NCBI GenBank assembly: GCA_037179385.1
Contig: CM074189.1
Location: forward strand, 26,225,648 to 26,289,647
Direction of reading: 5' to 3'
DNA length: 64,000 bases
Source: Holothuria scabra
Taxonomy: Eukaryota; Echinodermata; Holothuroidea; Aspidochirotida; Holothuriidae
Shown one piece after another: positions 1 to 12,320 of the stretch. The notes beneath the pieces were generated by a model, which saw only the letters and a program-made list of their open reading frames with translations, did no database searches and had not been told where the DNA came from. The position numbers and the translations under genes were made by a program. The stretch's first letter is position 1, and the number at the start of each line of letters is the position of its first letter.

Positions 1-507
1 TGGAAAGTACGGACCTATCTTGAAAAATATCCTGAAGCAATTCCCTGCACCCTGAGCTCACTTTTACAGTGTGTTCTTTGAGTCCACAGAGCTAGGGTTC
101 TCAACACTGGCCAGCAATTCCTTTAGATCACTTTTCCTTGCCACCAGAATCTGTTAAATTTCCAAATCCAAACACATAATATCCAATGAATGCACATACT
201 TAGAAAAGGACTCTCTGCCCAGTATACATCTTGAAATATCAGCAGTTTGGAAGCAAGTTTTGGGCGAAAGCTGGGTCCTCCTTGGTGTAATGGTCTGTGT
301 AATTCCATCTAACTGCTTCATTTGTCAACTGCTTTGCTTTGGCAAAGAGACCTACATGGGGAGGGAGAGAAGAAGACGTAAAAACACTAGAAAGCAGGTA
401 AAACAAATATAAAAGACTTCAAAAACTTTCATGACTGCAATGCCCTAATACCTGCTCAAAGAATCACCTTTCCTCTTTAAGCCAATGAAAAAAGTTTGTG
501 GCAAAGT
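1..507. other. No gene seen
   Basis: The only open frame (123-308, minus) is short with no motif. No repeat of the families described was recognised. Confidence 0.5.
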
Positions 508-1541
508 GAGGGCGCTCTGTGTTGATATGACCAAAGATATTATAAACATACTTTAAGTGGCGCGGTGACTCCTCACGGAGACCGAACCGGAGGGGCGGAA
601 GTGCTGATTACTGATCAGTCGTTTTGAAAGCTGACAGTTAATTGATATCTTCCGGTAGTATAAATACGTGTGATATTAAAACATTGCAATTCTTGCAAAC
701 ACTGTTCTTCAATAAACTTCACATACATGAAATAGTTTGGGGCTTCTTCCTCGGCTTTCTACTTAAGAACATTTGAACATTAACACACAACGACTGGTTT
801 GAAGTTCATTGACTTGCTGAAAGGTCAGTTCCTATGATATCTTCAGAAGCGCTCATCTATGCACGCGTTAACATTCTAACGCGTTTACAACACAAAATCA
901 ACTACTGCGTTTTTTTCCAAGCAAGCGGATGTACGCCTCAATTATTCCGGACCTCACACGGAGAAATGCATAGTGATACGTGTGATTTTAAAACATTGCA
1001 CCTCCTGCAAACACAGTTCTTCAATAAATTACACTTACATGAAACAGTTTAAGGCTTCTTCGTCGGCTTTCTACCTAAGAACATTTGAACATTAACGCAC
1101 AACGACTGGTTTGAAGTTCATTGGCTTACTGATTGGTCAGTTTCTATGGTATCTTTACCAGCGCACATCTATACAGGCGTTTACATTCTTACGCGCTTAC
1201 AACGAAAAACCAACCACTGCGTTCATTTACCCAGCAAGCAGAAGTGCGCGTCTTTTACTCCGGACTATACACAGAGAAAAGTAGTTTGCGCGTATATAAC
1301 CCGTTTTGAAAATGCACGCATGCTGACATTTCGTCACAATGGAATTTTCTGTCATGTATCCATAGTTATGCACGCAGATCACCGAATAGAACTGTGCGCA
1401 TGTCCAATAAACACTTCCGCCCCTCTGATTGAGCCTCCGTGAGGAGTCAGCGCGTATAACCGTGTATGGATAGAGTTTGATATCTACGTTCATAATATCT
1501 TTGGATATGACCAAAGATGGATATGACACAGAGCCATATAT
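508..1541. mobile_element. TIR element with an internal ~311-bp tandem repeat
   Basis: The left arm (ATATGACCAAAGATATTATAAAC, shown as its parts GACCAAAGATATTATAAAC, then GGTGACTCCTCACGGAG and GGAGGGGCGGAAGTG) is mirrored on the right by CACTTCCGCCCCT, CTCCGTGAGGAGTCA and GTTCATAATATCTTTGG. Between the arms a block beginning ACGTGTGAT(A/T)TTAAAACATT occurs at 667 and 978. Open frames here (834-1052, 1146-1442) are translations of the repeat, not genes. Confidence 0.65.
667..1290. repeat. Tandem direct repeat, period about 311 bp
   Basis: Shared landmarks include AACATTTGAACATTAAC(A/G)CACA, ACTGGTTTGAAGTTCATTG and TTTACAAC/CTTACAAC, offset by 311-312 bases. The second unit runs on into divergent sequence. 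Confidence 0.7.
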
Positions 1542-1558
1542 CTAAATATATGGCTCTG
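1529..1558. repeat. Perfect 12-bp-stem hairpin
   Basis: CAGAGCCATATA and TATATGGCTCTG form a perfect stem around a 6-base loop, at the outer edge of the TIR element. Confidence 0.8.
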
Positions 1559-2099
1559 ATATGACAGTAGTTATAGCTACAGTACAAACTCAGTGTAACA
1601 TGTATTTACATACACACATGCATTTATCACGCTTCTGTGACTACCTTGATTTCCTGCAACTAATGTAGAAGTGACTTGCCCTGTCATTCAGCCAGTGTGA
1701 AGTGTATCTTCTGTTTGAACAGCAGTCTGTGATATTTTTTATGGCAACTTTTAGTAGGAGGTTTCCTATATTTACTGCAAGAAAATTAACGGGAGCTGCG
1801 AACTGTGGGGAAACTTTTTAAATTGTACCTCAAGTAAAAAAAAAATCAAAAATATATATTTACGAGCATGGAAAATAAATTACAACAGTTCAACTCACAT
1901 CTTCATAAGACTTTCCTGGGCTGAGATATAAAATGTTGAAATTCATTCACTTAAAACAAGTTAATCCATTGAGCAATTATTTGTGACTTTCTTGCTCTAC
2001 AACTCAAAAATCTGCTTTGTTTTCCTTTAAAATAAAAAATATTATTAAGACCTTGATCACTCTCTGTTTGCTTGCATAGCATGTTACACAGAATCGGGC

Positions 2100-2363
2100 T
2101 TAAAGGGCAGGAACAGTCATCCCAAATTGAAGTAGTGTAGTAGACTGTCCAGTTTCATGATTGGCTGTTGAAGGTCACATGACAATGTTTTTTCTCTTAA
2201 AATTTGAAATTTACTGGAAATAACTGCTTGGTTTACCTTGAATATGGAATAGTTAAATCATAAAATGTAATGAAATATACTTTGAAGAGAAATAAGACGA
2301 AAATTATGCTATTTAGCTTTTTCATGAAAATAAGTTTTGGGGGATTGTTCTCTACCTTTAAAT
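2100..2363. mobile_element. MITE family C, copy 1
   Basis: Bounded by TTAAAGGGCA and TACCTTTAAA. It shares with the other copies a core with GACTGTCC, GATTGGCTGTTGA and GTCACATGAC in the first half and AAAGTATATTTC-type sequence in the second. No coding frame. Confidence 0.65.
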
Positions 2364-2909
2364 AATAACATCACCCCATGAGAGTAAGAGTGCTATCATA
2401 CCTTGGTACAGAGTGCAGTAACTTTCAAAAACAAAGAAATACAAAGATTGTAATTTGAGTACTACAACAATGACATCACAAACTATTGCAGAGCATACCA
2501 TTTTAAGTTGAGTGAATAGACTTCAACATTTTATATCTCAACTCAAGAATGTAGAAACTGAGCCGTGAACCCCATCTAACTATCTTAAGACGTAAGACTA
2601 TTTTATTAAATGTACGCATACAGTAGACGACCACGGACTGACGGAGTATTCCTCCTCTGAAAGCCAGCAGATTGTGCCGAGAATTTCCAGCAATAATGAG
2701 AAAATCTTATTAACCAAGGAATCCTAAAATTTAGAGCATCGATTCCCAACTTCATTACAAATTTAATATATCGATCTTGCAAAGTTTTACAATCATTGTA
2801 GTTATCACTTTTTGAAATATTGTACAAGAATATCATTTCATTTTGTGCTGACAAAATTTCAGTATTCTTGAATAAAACAAAGTATAATAAACAGCTAAGG
2901 AACTTAAAA

Positions 2910-2936
2910 CACATGCACACACACACACACAAACAG
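2910..2936. repeat. CA microsatellite
   Basis: CACATGCACACACACACACA run with two interruptions. Confidence 0.8.
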
Positions 2937-2949
2937 CGATAAGCAATAT

Positions 2950-3080
2950 AGCTGAGGGCCGTGAGGTTGGTCAAGTGTTGTCCTTCACTGGACGCATAAC
3001 TATTTCGGGAAGCAGTTTAAAGTTTGGTTTCGCCGTTGAAAGGCCCTTTGTTAGAGGGTCGGGAGGACTTTAGAAGAAGC
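2950..3080. repeat. Dispersed repeat family B (five or more fragments)
   Basis: CCGTGAGGTTGGTCAAGTG, GTTTGGTTTCGCCGTTGAAA and GGCCCTTTGTTAGAGGGTCG recur in diverged form at 9830-10070 (inverted, twice), 11213-11335, 18745-18805, 60340-60375 (inverted) and 60960-61015 (inverted). No coding frame is conserved. Confidence 0.6.
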
Positions 3081-4569
3081 CCTCTGATGGGCAGAAGCAC
3101 AGAGCAGGCTAGTACAAGGTGTGTTTGCATGTAGAGTCTTGCATCAAATGTGCCGATGTATTGCACGTAGTTTTAATATCAATTCTGATGATTCAAATGA
3201 TGTTCTTTTGAATTCGGTCAATTCTGAAACCGAATAATTTCTTCAGTATTTTTTCTTGGCGGGGGGTTCTGGTGAGGGTTACAGTGTCTGGAAAGTAAAC
3301 GTCTTGGGGAATGTCCAAAATTTTAGGAAAAAATTAGCCTCCTAGATAAATGGGGATGGCCAGGGGTGGAAATCCAAGGAGAGCTTTGAGACTCATAATT
3401 CAGATTTCCGACTGGAATGCTGATTAGTGACGGACACGGAACATAATGATTTTTCTGTTAGTCAGACATACAGAAAGATGTTATGCATAAGCTTTAAAGA
3501 ATTTCTGTTTTCATGGTCTCAGAAAAGTTTTTCTCCCATGTATATATATGTACATAATGTGTTCTTTCCACATCTGTCCTTTCATGTTTTATTTGGAAAA
3601 ATATCAGTAAATCTGCTGGTCACATCCTTGTACTTGCGACGTTATGACCGACAATTTACTTTGACAATTTTAATAAAAGTTGACAAAACTGCTTTGTTAA
3701 TTTTAAGTTCTTTTTTGGTGAAGTATTCAATAATTAAGCTGATAAATGATTGGTCATTCCTGATTCTTCCTGAATATGAAGGACATGAGCATGCGTAGGT
3801 GCTGGAAAAATTCAATGTGTTGGGCAAGTTTGGAAGCAAAGAAACTAACGTTGATGTTTCCAGGCCAGGAAGGCCAGCATTTACATTTTCTTATGCCTGC
3901 ATCATAATATTTTGATTATCAAGTGCTGTACACTGAATGGAATAGAAACAACACGTTATCTTGTGGCATATCCTATTGTCCTTTTTATGAAGGTCTAGAA
4001 AGAACATTAGTTTCAGACCATGCTCATCAAACATTGTCGCATACCGTTCTCCAAACCTAAAATATCTCACTTTAAAGATTGATTACTTACAAAATACATT
4101 CACTTTTCTACGAAGTCACAGAATGTTGCTTAATATGGACACGTTGCCTTAAATTCTGTTTGCGTAGATTCAGCTTGCTGGTCTTAATGTTAAATCAGAA
4201 GAAAATCGTCCGATATTTGTTATGCCCGACACCTTTAATTTTCCAAAACAGTATCCCTTTCCTATAGGGTCTCACTACTCCATTAGAGTAGTGTTCTAGA
4301 GCGTCAAGTGCAGAGCCTCAAAGAAGTAGTCTTTTAACTCTGGTTTTGACCAAATTTTGTCAAGATAAACTGCCAGCTGGGTGATGAAAGTCCATGAATA
4401 TGAAAAAGAACTTACCAAAGTGTGGAAGTTGAAAATTTGGGTAAGATTGATGGTGATTTTGACTGTTTAAAAAATTGCTGTCAAATGGCGGAGATTTTCC
4501 GTTTTTGTGAAGAGGCTAGGGGTGGGTGTACCCTACAAAAACTTTAAATCTTTCTAGCTCAAAATCTAA

Positions 4570-4825
4570 ACCGTCATGGTATGGAAATTTTGTAGTGCCA
4601 TTAGTGGGGTCCATTAGCCTTTAATCGTTTTCATTCATTGTCTACGTGAATTTCAAATCCTCATATTCAGTGAAGTTGACAAAATCAACATATACTTCAG
4701 TGCACATCCATCCATAGAACATGTGAGGAAGGAAAATTAAAGATTAAAGGTGATGGACCCCAGTAATGGCCGACTAAAATCAGACCATCTCAATCTGTCC
4801 GGATTCGTCTGTATGAATAAAACTC
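4570..4825. repeat. Foldback family D, copy 1
   Basis: Contains GGTCCAT near the left and GATGGACCCCAGTAATGGCC near the right, with GGATTCGTCTGTATG at the end. The halves are inverted relative to each other (GGGGTCCATTAG / TGATGGACCCC). Confidence 0.65.
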
Positions 4826-5089
4826 ATTCTCATTAAGACGTTTTTTAGTAGCTTATTGCTTCGGAGGCTCGAGCATAATATCTTCGTGAACACACATAGC
4901 ATTTTTGTGGTATACTGTGTGTGAAATTGTATTTTCTGGTGTCAAGTGACTGCTTTTAAGGCACGATAACTTACAAATTTTATCTTAGCATTATGTTTGA
5001 ATAAACACACCTATACGAAGTGCAAATTTCATGACGTCGAATCTTTGTGCAGAAAGCCTCCCCGTCATTCTCGCTCTGACATTAGACTT

Positions 5090-5310
5090 AGCTTGAAGAG
5101 CGAAACGCAGTCAACCCAATTTGAAACAGTATTTTTGTCTGCTGTACTTCGTAATTGGCTCTTGGGAGTCATGTGACGACATTTTTCCACTAAAGTATGA
5201 AATTATACAGGAGCGTAACCTATTGTTATACCTTGAATACGCAATGCTAAAGTCCTGAAAATGATGAAAGATGATTTGAAACGAATTTGGAAGAAAGCTG
5301 TGGGAATAAG
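5090..5310. mobile_element. MITE family C, copy 2 (diverged)
   Basis: It keeps CAGTCAACCCAATTTGAA, AATTGGCTCTTGGGAGTCAT and ACCTTGAATACGCAAT in the same order as copy 1. It lies 330 bases upstream of the small Ig gene's start. Confidence 0.5.
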
Positions 5311-5636
5311 AAATTTATTTTTTTAGAAAACAAAGTTTGTGGTTACCGCTTTTGCACTGACAACTGAGCGACACGAGTCTTTCCAAGGCCTCCGTACATA
5401 TAAAATGAAATACTTCCTATCCTATATTAATAAAATACATGATATCTTAGTTCCACCATTTACGGTGAAAGGTTCGTGCAACGCGCAGGCAGTCCTTTTT
5501 CACTCATGTTTCGTTCAAAACGTTTAATCCAACAACCTTCGTATGTTTCAGCACCGTGAAAACATGAGTTTTGCATTGAATCATGACCTTTTCCGAAATT
5601 TTTAAAGGAATTTTTGTCTTTTTCCGATCGGTGTGT

Positions 5637-7549
5637 ATGACATTGTGGTGGCTCTCACTTTTAGTGTTGTCAACTACCGTCGTTCCAAAGGCAATTGAAT
5701 TCAGAATTGCAACTCTTTCTCATTCGGTACTTTTAAATTGTCCAGCGTCTCTAGAATCACATCTGAATTGGTTGTTTAGAAATGAAGTCATCTACTTGAA
5801 CAGAATATCCTTTAATGGAGATCGTGAGGAAAGTTTTAACCTATCTGCAAATTATTCGTTGCATATACCATCCGTGTCGCTAAAACATGAAGGGTTGTAT
5901 GAATGTACACGTGACTCAAAATCTCTGGTGGAATATAGTTTAGAAGTTAAAGGTTTGTATGAGTAATTGCCATCTATCATTGCGTTTTTATATGAAATAT
6001 TTCAAAGCCTGGACTATACATCTGTATATTTTGAACAAATTTAACAAAATAGTCAAAATTAGGTACTTATATATGATACTAAGAAAAAATGATGGATAAG
6101 AAAATAATGTTGTAATATCAGAACAAAATAATGGTAACCATGAAACAATCGCATGTCAATAAAATTGAAATGGAAACAAAAGCTAACAGGTACCAGCAGA
6201 ATTAATAAAATTACATTTTATGCCTATGCCTCACTGACTATCATATGATGGTAATGGAAGCTTGATTTTATTGTCAGTGTAATCTCAAACGGTTTTTCAT
6301 CTTCAAGTTATTGGTCATATCTCAATTTTCTTAGTTAAAAAATCAAAACATGTTGTGGATTCTAAAAATATTTTGATAACGTAGGCGATAATCATACATA
6401 CAATATTTACATGCTTGGACAAGCACAGTATATAGACACTGTGTTAGCATCCCGTACAAATTTGCTATGAATGTTGAAAACTATACGTTTGCTTGTTCTT
6501 TTCATGTTAATTTCGTGAATATTCACAATTAAAGTTACGATACTTCACACGGTAAGAAAAGACATATGTCATTTTCTAGGTTCCTTGAAAATTCCTTTAA
6601 GCCAAGAGCACTGAAAATGAAGTCAATCGCTGATATTTTAATGAAGCTTTCTGATAGAACAGGTTTTTGTGAATTAATATCGGAAAGTATAAATATGGAT
6701 TCAATGCATTACAATGAAAGAAGAAATATCAATATATCGACAGTCGAACTGATGGCTCTTCCGATAGTAACGAATAAAATTGGTAAAATGTTTGCGATTC
6801 AAGATTACAGAAAGTTTTTTATCTCTGAAAATTACCCTAAATTATTTGTTAAAACCATTAATTATAATTTTTATAAAGAGAGTAAGAATAGTATACATTA
6901 ATTTAGGTTTCATGGAGAAAGTGAAAACTATTGCTATATGTCTGCTTTGATGACACACCCAACAAAGGTTGGAGTTCGTCATACGGATCCCCGAAAATTT
7001 GTCACTTGAATGTAAATGCGACGACACAAGGGGCATGAAAAAATATGAAGAGAAAATATTGAGTGTCTCAATGATAAGTTTACGGTAGTGGAAGGGGTTG
7101 TGGTTAGGGGTTTATCATCCCAAAATCCGGTGCCTTGGTTTTTCACCCAAGCAATTTTTTTTTCAAGAAAAATCTTCTTTGCTGAATGATCTTTCATTTT
7201 CATCTACGTCAAAAGGCGAAGGATAGCTGACATTTTTAACAAACATTCATAGAGAGTTTTCTGGTAACATAGTATGGATAAATTTCTTGCAAAATGTTGG
7301 TTCTTTGCATGTGTAAGGACTAACAGTCGAACTTGAACCAACTATATACTTTATCAGCAATTAATTTTTGCAGTCCAAGCTACGGAAATACTCAAAGTTA
7401 GTTCCCGTGCGTCACCACTTGGTGTTTTATGTAGCAGCCTCATTGAGTACCAGACTAACACTTTTAACGTGATAATTGGGATACCTGTTTTTGAACTCTT
7501 ACTCATATCACAAATTTATTTTAAAATTTACCTTTTCTCATTATATTGA
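5637..7549 (+). CDS. Small single-Ig protein gene (exons 5637-5952 and 7374-7549)
   Basis: Exon 1 starts at ATG 5637 (an in-frame ATG at 5583 would add 18 residues ahead of the signal peptide). It encodes signal peptide LWWLSLLVLSTTVV and one Ig V-like domain: LLNCPAS, LNWLF, YSLHIPSVSL, EGLYECT, then YSLEVK, with sequons NLS and NYS. Exon 1 holds 105 codons plus one base and ends at donor GTTTGT. The proposed exon 2 follows ATTTTTGCAG, reads VQATEILKVSS and ends with a hydrophobic stretch (FNVIIGIPVFELLLISQIYF) and TGA at 7547, total about 163 aa. Unspliced reading would stop after LYE. A membrane-bound or secreted Ig protein is inferred; exon 1 is much surer than exon 2. Confidence 0.6.
6566..6901 (+). 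other. Unassigned 111-codon open frame in the intron of the small Ig gene
   Basis: An ATG-started frame reads MSFSRFLENSFKPRALKMKS and continues to NSIH. It is rich in Lys, Asn, Ile and Ser and has no recognisable motif, signal peptide or membrane segment. An acceptor-like TTTTCTAG sits just inside it, so it could be part of an exon. The base composition is as AT-rich as its surroundings. I do not recognise it. Confidence 0.15.
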
Positions 7550-8046
7550 GAATATTCGTTCAAAGTAAAACACTATAACAACCATCTGCATTGAAGCCTG
7601 ACTCTACCACTCACTGTCCTGCTTAAAGCTCCATGCTGTACTGCATAGGGAAGTGGACATTCTCTCGACATCAAATTTCTTTGTGCCTAGGCAGCCGCAC
7701 GTGTTATTTTACTAAAGTAAGAATGTTCAAATCAGGCCAATGCAAGTATAAACTCTTCAGAAATAAGGAGCATGCTAAAACCCTAAATCCAAAATGACAA
7801 CTTAATGTAATTCTGACACCGGATTATGTCAAAGGTCATATATTTAATAATCGATTTACCCCTAAAATACCCTAAAATATAACTCTAACCATGATTTTGT
7901 AGCGAAATTCTCAAATGCAATTTCGCCATTCCCACCATGGCGAAAGAGTATCAACGTGGCATCTCTGAGATATAGCCTAGGAATCCGACTCTATTTTCAA
8001 ATAAAGAAATAGTAATACCATTTAAATAAACCAGGGCGCTGTTATT

Positions 8047-8616
8047 TAAAGGCGGAGTTTAAGCTAAAAATTAATTTTCACATGTAAAGAAGAACTAAAT
8101 CTAATCAGTGTGGTGAAATTTTCATTCAAATCGGACATGTATTTATCAGGATACGAGTGAATGAAGTTACTGGATTTGTGTTCCAAAGTGAGATTGAGGG
8201 CAGAAGAGATTGTATTACTTCCTCACATTGACAAGAAATACTTTATTTCCCTTTGTTTTTTCAGACTGTTGTGTTGACCATGAAGTTAATAGGAATAGGA
8301 CCTCCCCGAGAGGATTGCAAAGTCTGAAACATTCTCATGCCACTTAGGCAGTCACATTTTGATAATATGAGACTGTTGAGGAGAAGATGGGCTGTAAAGC
8401 GAATAGAAAAAAAGACTGTCCATTAATGTGGGGATATGAGGTCATCATATGTGCTTGTTTCAAGTTCACTGTTTGTTGAAAATTTGACAACTTTACTTGC
8501 TCATATCTTGAGAACGACACGTCGGATTTCAATGCAAATTTCACCAAAATGCTTGGAATAAGTACCCCTCTAACATATCAAAACTTGATATGACCTTAAA
8601 TACCTTCCTTTAAAGG
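8047..8616. repeat. 570-bp foldback family A, copy 1
   Basis: Starts TAAAGGCGGAGTTTAAGC and ends CTTCCTTTAAAG. The two halves are diverged inverted copies, each containing a block like CATATCTTGAGAA...CGGATTTCAATGCAAATTTCA (split: CATATCTTGAGAACG, CGGATTTCAATGCAAATTTC). Open frames in it (8344-8547) are not genes. Confidence 0.75.
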
Positions 8617-9829
8617 GACATGTTGATCATCGTTTAAGGGTGACAGTGGATACTACATAGAAAGTTGACATTGTTAGTCACGTTTCATATCAAATAGTAA
8701 CACAAAAAGTAGAGATTCTGATTTTTGTTTTGTATCATGGCTTGTAAAGGTTTTGTGCATGATTTTAAAAAAAATGTCTGATCACAAGTTTTTACACCGA
8801 ATTAAATTTGTATGTAGGATACAAAGATCGTTTTAGTTTGACCATTTAAAATTGGGGTGCAAAGAAAACTTCACAATTTTAAAAAAATGTTGAGTTCGCG
8901 AAAAAACTCAATTTACGGCTTTTCAAAAGACAAATTCTGCATACACATACAGCCTAAGTGCAACAGGACTAATGTAGCAACCGTCAGATAGGCTATTGTA
9001 GTTCTGTTACGTTATGATCACGTGACTCACGATAACAATAGATCTTCCAAGCAAAACTAAGATTTATAGAAGACAAAGACGCGCTCATTGTATCAAACAC
9101 CATGAAAATACAGAGTGCTTTCACGTGACGTCATCATGGCGAAGCCACGCCCACTATCGGACAAACATCAGCTGTGTTTAAATGCAACAAACCTACGTAA
9201 GTCGTCAACTGCTTCTCACCAAGCTGCACTTTTCTAGTTTTTGCCCGTCAAAAGAGGCGAGGCTGGTGACGGCATTGAGAGCACTCTATTATATTAAGGA
9301 AAGAGTAGGACTTTTCATGACTTTTGTCAAAAGCACGCATACAGCAGGCAACCATTTTTTTAACTGTGAAAGTCGGCTGAGTGTGCCATTAGTACCCAGC
9401 AATAAAAGGAATATTTTATTATTCAATTAAGGAATCCTAAAATTTAGAGCATCTATTGCCAACTTTATAACAAGTTTTGTTTATCGATCTTGCCAAGTTT
9501 TACGTAAATGTTAGTTATCACGTTTTGAAATTTGTACAGTAATATCAACATTTAATATTTCACTGCCACTCCTTTGTGCTTACACTCATCCTCGACGAAA
9601 CCTCTCATATTAACAATGCTGCTCTACCGACCATGTGGAATACCAGGGAGATGAATGTGGATCTGGGCAACACAGCAAACTTGAAGGGAGAACAAACTAC
9701 ATTGAGTCTTCAATAAAACGAAGTCGCAACTGTAGAAGAACTAAAAACAAATAACAGCGGCAAAACATGCGTCCCTAGAAAACCCATGATCAGGGAGTTT
9801 CAAGGGAATTTTCGTCGAAGACCTGAGCG

Positions 9830-10070
9830 AATACTTTTTCTTAAGTCCTCCCGACTCTCTCGCAAAGGGCGAAACCAAACTTGAAATTGCTTCCCGAGCA
9901 AGCTATTACGTTAACTGAAGGACACAACTTGATCGCCCTGAACTTTTTCTAAAGTCCTTCCGTCCCTCTAGCAAAGGTCCTTTCAACGGGGAAACCAAAC
10001 AATAAGCTGCTTCCCGAAGAAGCTGAAGGACGACACTTGACCAACCTCATGGCCCTCAGACCGTTTACAT
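9830..10070. repeat. Family B repeat, two inverted fragments
   Basis: AAGTCCTCCCGACTCTC and AAAGTCCTTCCGTCCCTC each introduce a partial copy; the second ends GACACTTGACCAACCTCATG. Confidence 0.6.
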
Positions 10071-11212
10071 CATTGGTCTGTCATGTATGGCTCCATTCTA
10101 GACTGAATGAAAAGAACAGATTCTACACATGATTTCAGCCAAAAGGCCAAGAGGCGACCCCCTTACCAAATTACCTCCCCACCTTGAACTTGGGTCATTG
10201 ACTGTCCATAGTTTAGCACCGGAGCAACAAGCGATACAAGTGACACTAAATTATATGGCAGTGAACTAATTTCCATTCAATTCCAACTTTCTTCTTCATT
10301 TTTGATTGGTCAAATATCACGTGACTGAAAGCCAATGTTTTCTTTAACCTAGTACACCTACAAGGTTTGATTTATTGATTTCAAGCCATACACAACCTGA
10401 TCAAAGCATTCGCGTGTCAGGTGCGCATCCAAGGGAGAGGGGGGGGGGCTTTTAAACTCTCAGCCCTCCCATTTTTCGTCACATTAACAATAAAACATAC
10501 AGGAAAATTAGCAGTGCAACTTCCTCACACCCCAATTTCCCCTTAGGTCAGCCCCCCCCCCTTTTTTTTAAATGTCTGGATCCGGGCCTGCGAGTCATAA
10601 ATACAAATTCAGTCTAAGAGGGCCATATCAATTAAAATGTAACTTGACAAAAACAGTATCAGTTATGTAATGAAAGTTTTGTAAAGTTTTATCAATATTT
10701 TTGGTTAAAATTGATTAATTGTCCTCCACTTATTCCGGCATTCTTTGAAAGATAGGCCTATATAACTTAATATCCGTAAACCAGTCATAACTTCAGTTTT
10801 CGTAGTATTAAAACCAATTCAAAGAACATATCTGCAAATAACCTGTAAATGTAAGCGAAATCAGGATTAAGGGCGCCACTTTGATTTTTTAACGATTAAA
10901 GAAGTAAAATGTGAGATATTTGGCAAAAATTCAACAAAATGTGTACAGATTTGCTTCAAAGGGACATCGATAGCAGTTTCCGCATTCAAAAAGGTGTAAT
11001 TTTGGAGCATTTTTGTATTGTTCGCTATCAAGGAGGTTGAAAATGTACCGTTATGTACTGAGTCAATTTTAAACACCGAATAACGAACTTTGTTCTTAAC
11101 TGGGCAAGGTACTGCTGCATGCCGATCCTTTGACTAATATCATGTGTAGTATCTGTTCTTTTTATCCAGTCGAGAATGGAGCCATGCATGACAGACCAAT
11201 ACTCTAAATAGT

Positions 11213-11335
11213 CTGATGGCCGTGAGATTGGTCACGTATTGTCCTTCAGTGTACGTAATAGCTTCTTCGAGAAGCAGTGAAAGTTTTGGTTTCGCGAAAC
11301 GGCCCTTTGTCAGAGAGTTCGGAGGACTTTAGAAA
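11213..11335. repeat. Family B repeat fragment
   Basis: CTGATGGCCGTGAGATTGG, GTTTTGGTTTCGCGAAACG and AGAGAGTTCGGAGGACTTTA match the 2950-3080 copy in order and orientation. Confidence 0.6.
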
Positions 11336-12320
11336 AAAATACAGCTACACTCTTCTGACACTGAAGCAGGGCCAACTGCATTCGGTGTGGAAAGACTTTG
11401 TTAGAGATGTTCAGTGACTATTTTGCGCATGTGGCTTTTCTAAGAGTTCTGAGGCTTTACTCAAAGATCGGACCTCTCATGAGTGGTTCTCTTATGTTTC
11501 AAAGGAATTGGTTTTAGAAAGACTAGACTCTTGTGGTATACTTATCTACGCAACATAATAATACTCATTTCACTCTCATCTCAACTGCCTGATAGTAGCC
11601 CACACAATAAAGGGCGGAGCGGAATGGAGCTTCTTCATTCAGAGATGTACAAAATAGTAAGGGCGGCAAAAGCCTATACGAAGGCTGAACCATGCAAGTA
11701 ACAAATATGCGTCAGAGAAATACAAGATGTGTTTACATGCGGAATCTCACGTGATATGTGCCGAAAATGTTCACTACTTTTGCCATCAATTCCGATGATT
11801 CAATTGGTGTTTCTAAATTCGACAATTCCGAAGTGAAAAAATCCAGTGTGTGGAAAGTTTTCAAAAGTCTGTGGAATTTCAAAATTTCCGAAATTTGCCA
11901 CCTAAACATCGGAAATGGTGAAGGTCAGGTGTGAAAATCCCTGGATTTTTGAGACCCATAATTCGGGAAAAGTATAGGCAAAGTCAGGTGGTGGTGTAAC
12001 CAAGTCAATGTCATAAAATTTGCCAAATGTGCTACCTAAGCCTGAATTTTAACCGAATTTTCCCTCTAAGGGTAAACAACCCATCCGCGCATCTGTGACT
12101 TACTCTGCTGCCATAATTTCGGAGTGCCTTCTTTAAGCTTTTACGGTCCCACCTAAAGTTCCAACTGTATCCAAGTTTATTTTCTGAATACTAACTGTAA
12201 TACTACAGTTTGCAACCACATAAGAGTTTCGCTTCCGACGTACCACTCCCATGCCCTGTTTGGATACACTCACTCACTAGGTCCACTCCAGTAGTGTCGG
12301 GAAACAAAAAGGTACATCAC

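Larger units (their letters stand above)
2364..4569. other. No gene seen
   Basis: Holds the CA microsatellite and a family B fragment. The longest frame, 3427-3798 plus, has low complexity and no motif or splice context. Its hydrophobic character follows from AT-rich composition. Confidence 0.5.
8617..12320. other. No gene seen; repeat fragments only
   Basis: Apart from family B fragments there is a G run at 10438-10447 with a C/T-run partner at 10552-10570 (GGATCCGGGCCTG-type end), probably a worn TIR element. No convincing exon was found. Confidence 0.5.

Noticed and set aside
834..1442. Open frames 834-1052 and 1146-1442
   Set aside because: Both fall in the internal tandem repeat of the TIR element and share residues only because the DNA is duplicated.
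3427..3798. 123-codon plus-strand open frame
   Set aside because: AT-driven hydrophobic composition, no motif, no signal peptide and no splice partners seen.
6566..6901. Second exon of the 5.6-kb Ig gene
   Set aside because: Its frame from the internal TTTTCTAG acceptor does not continue an Ig fold, and the acceptor at 7373 fits the phase and paralogue layout better; kept only as an unassigned frame.
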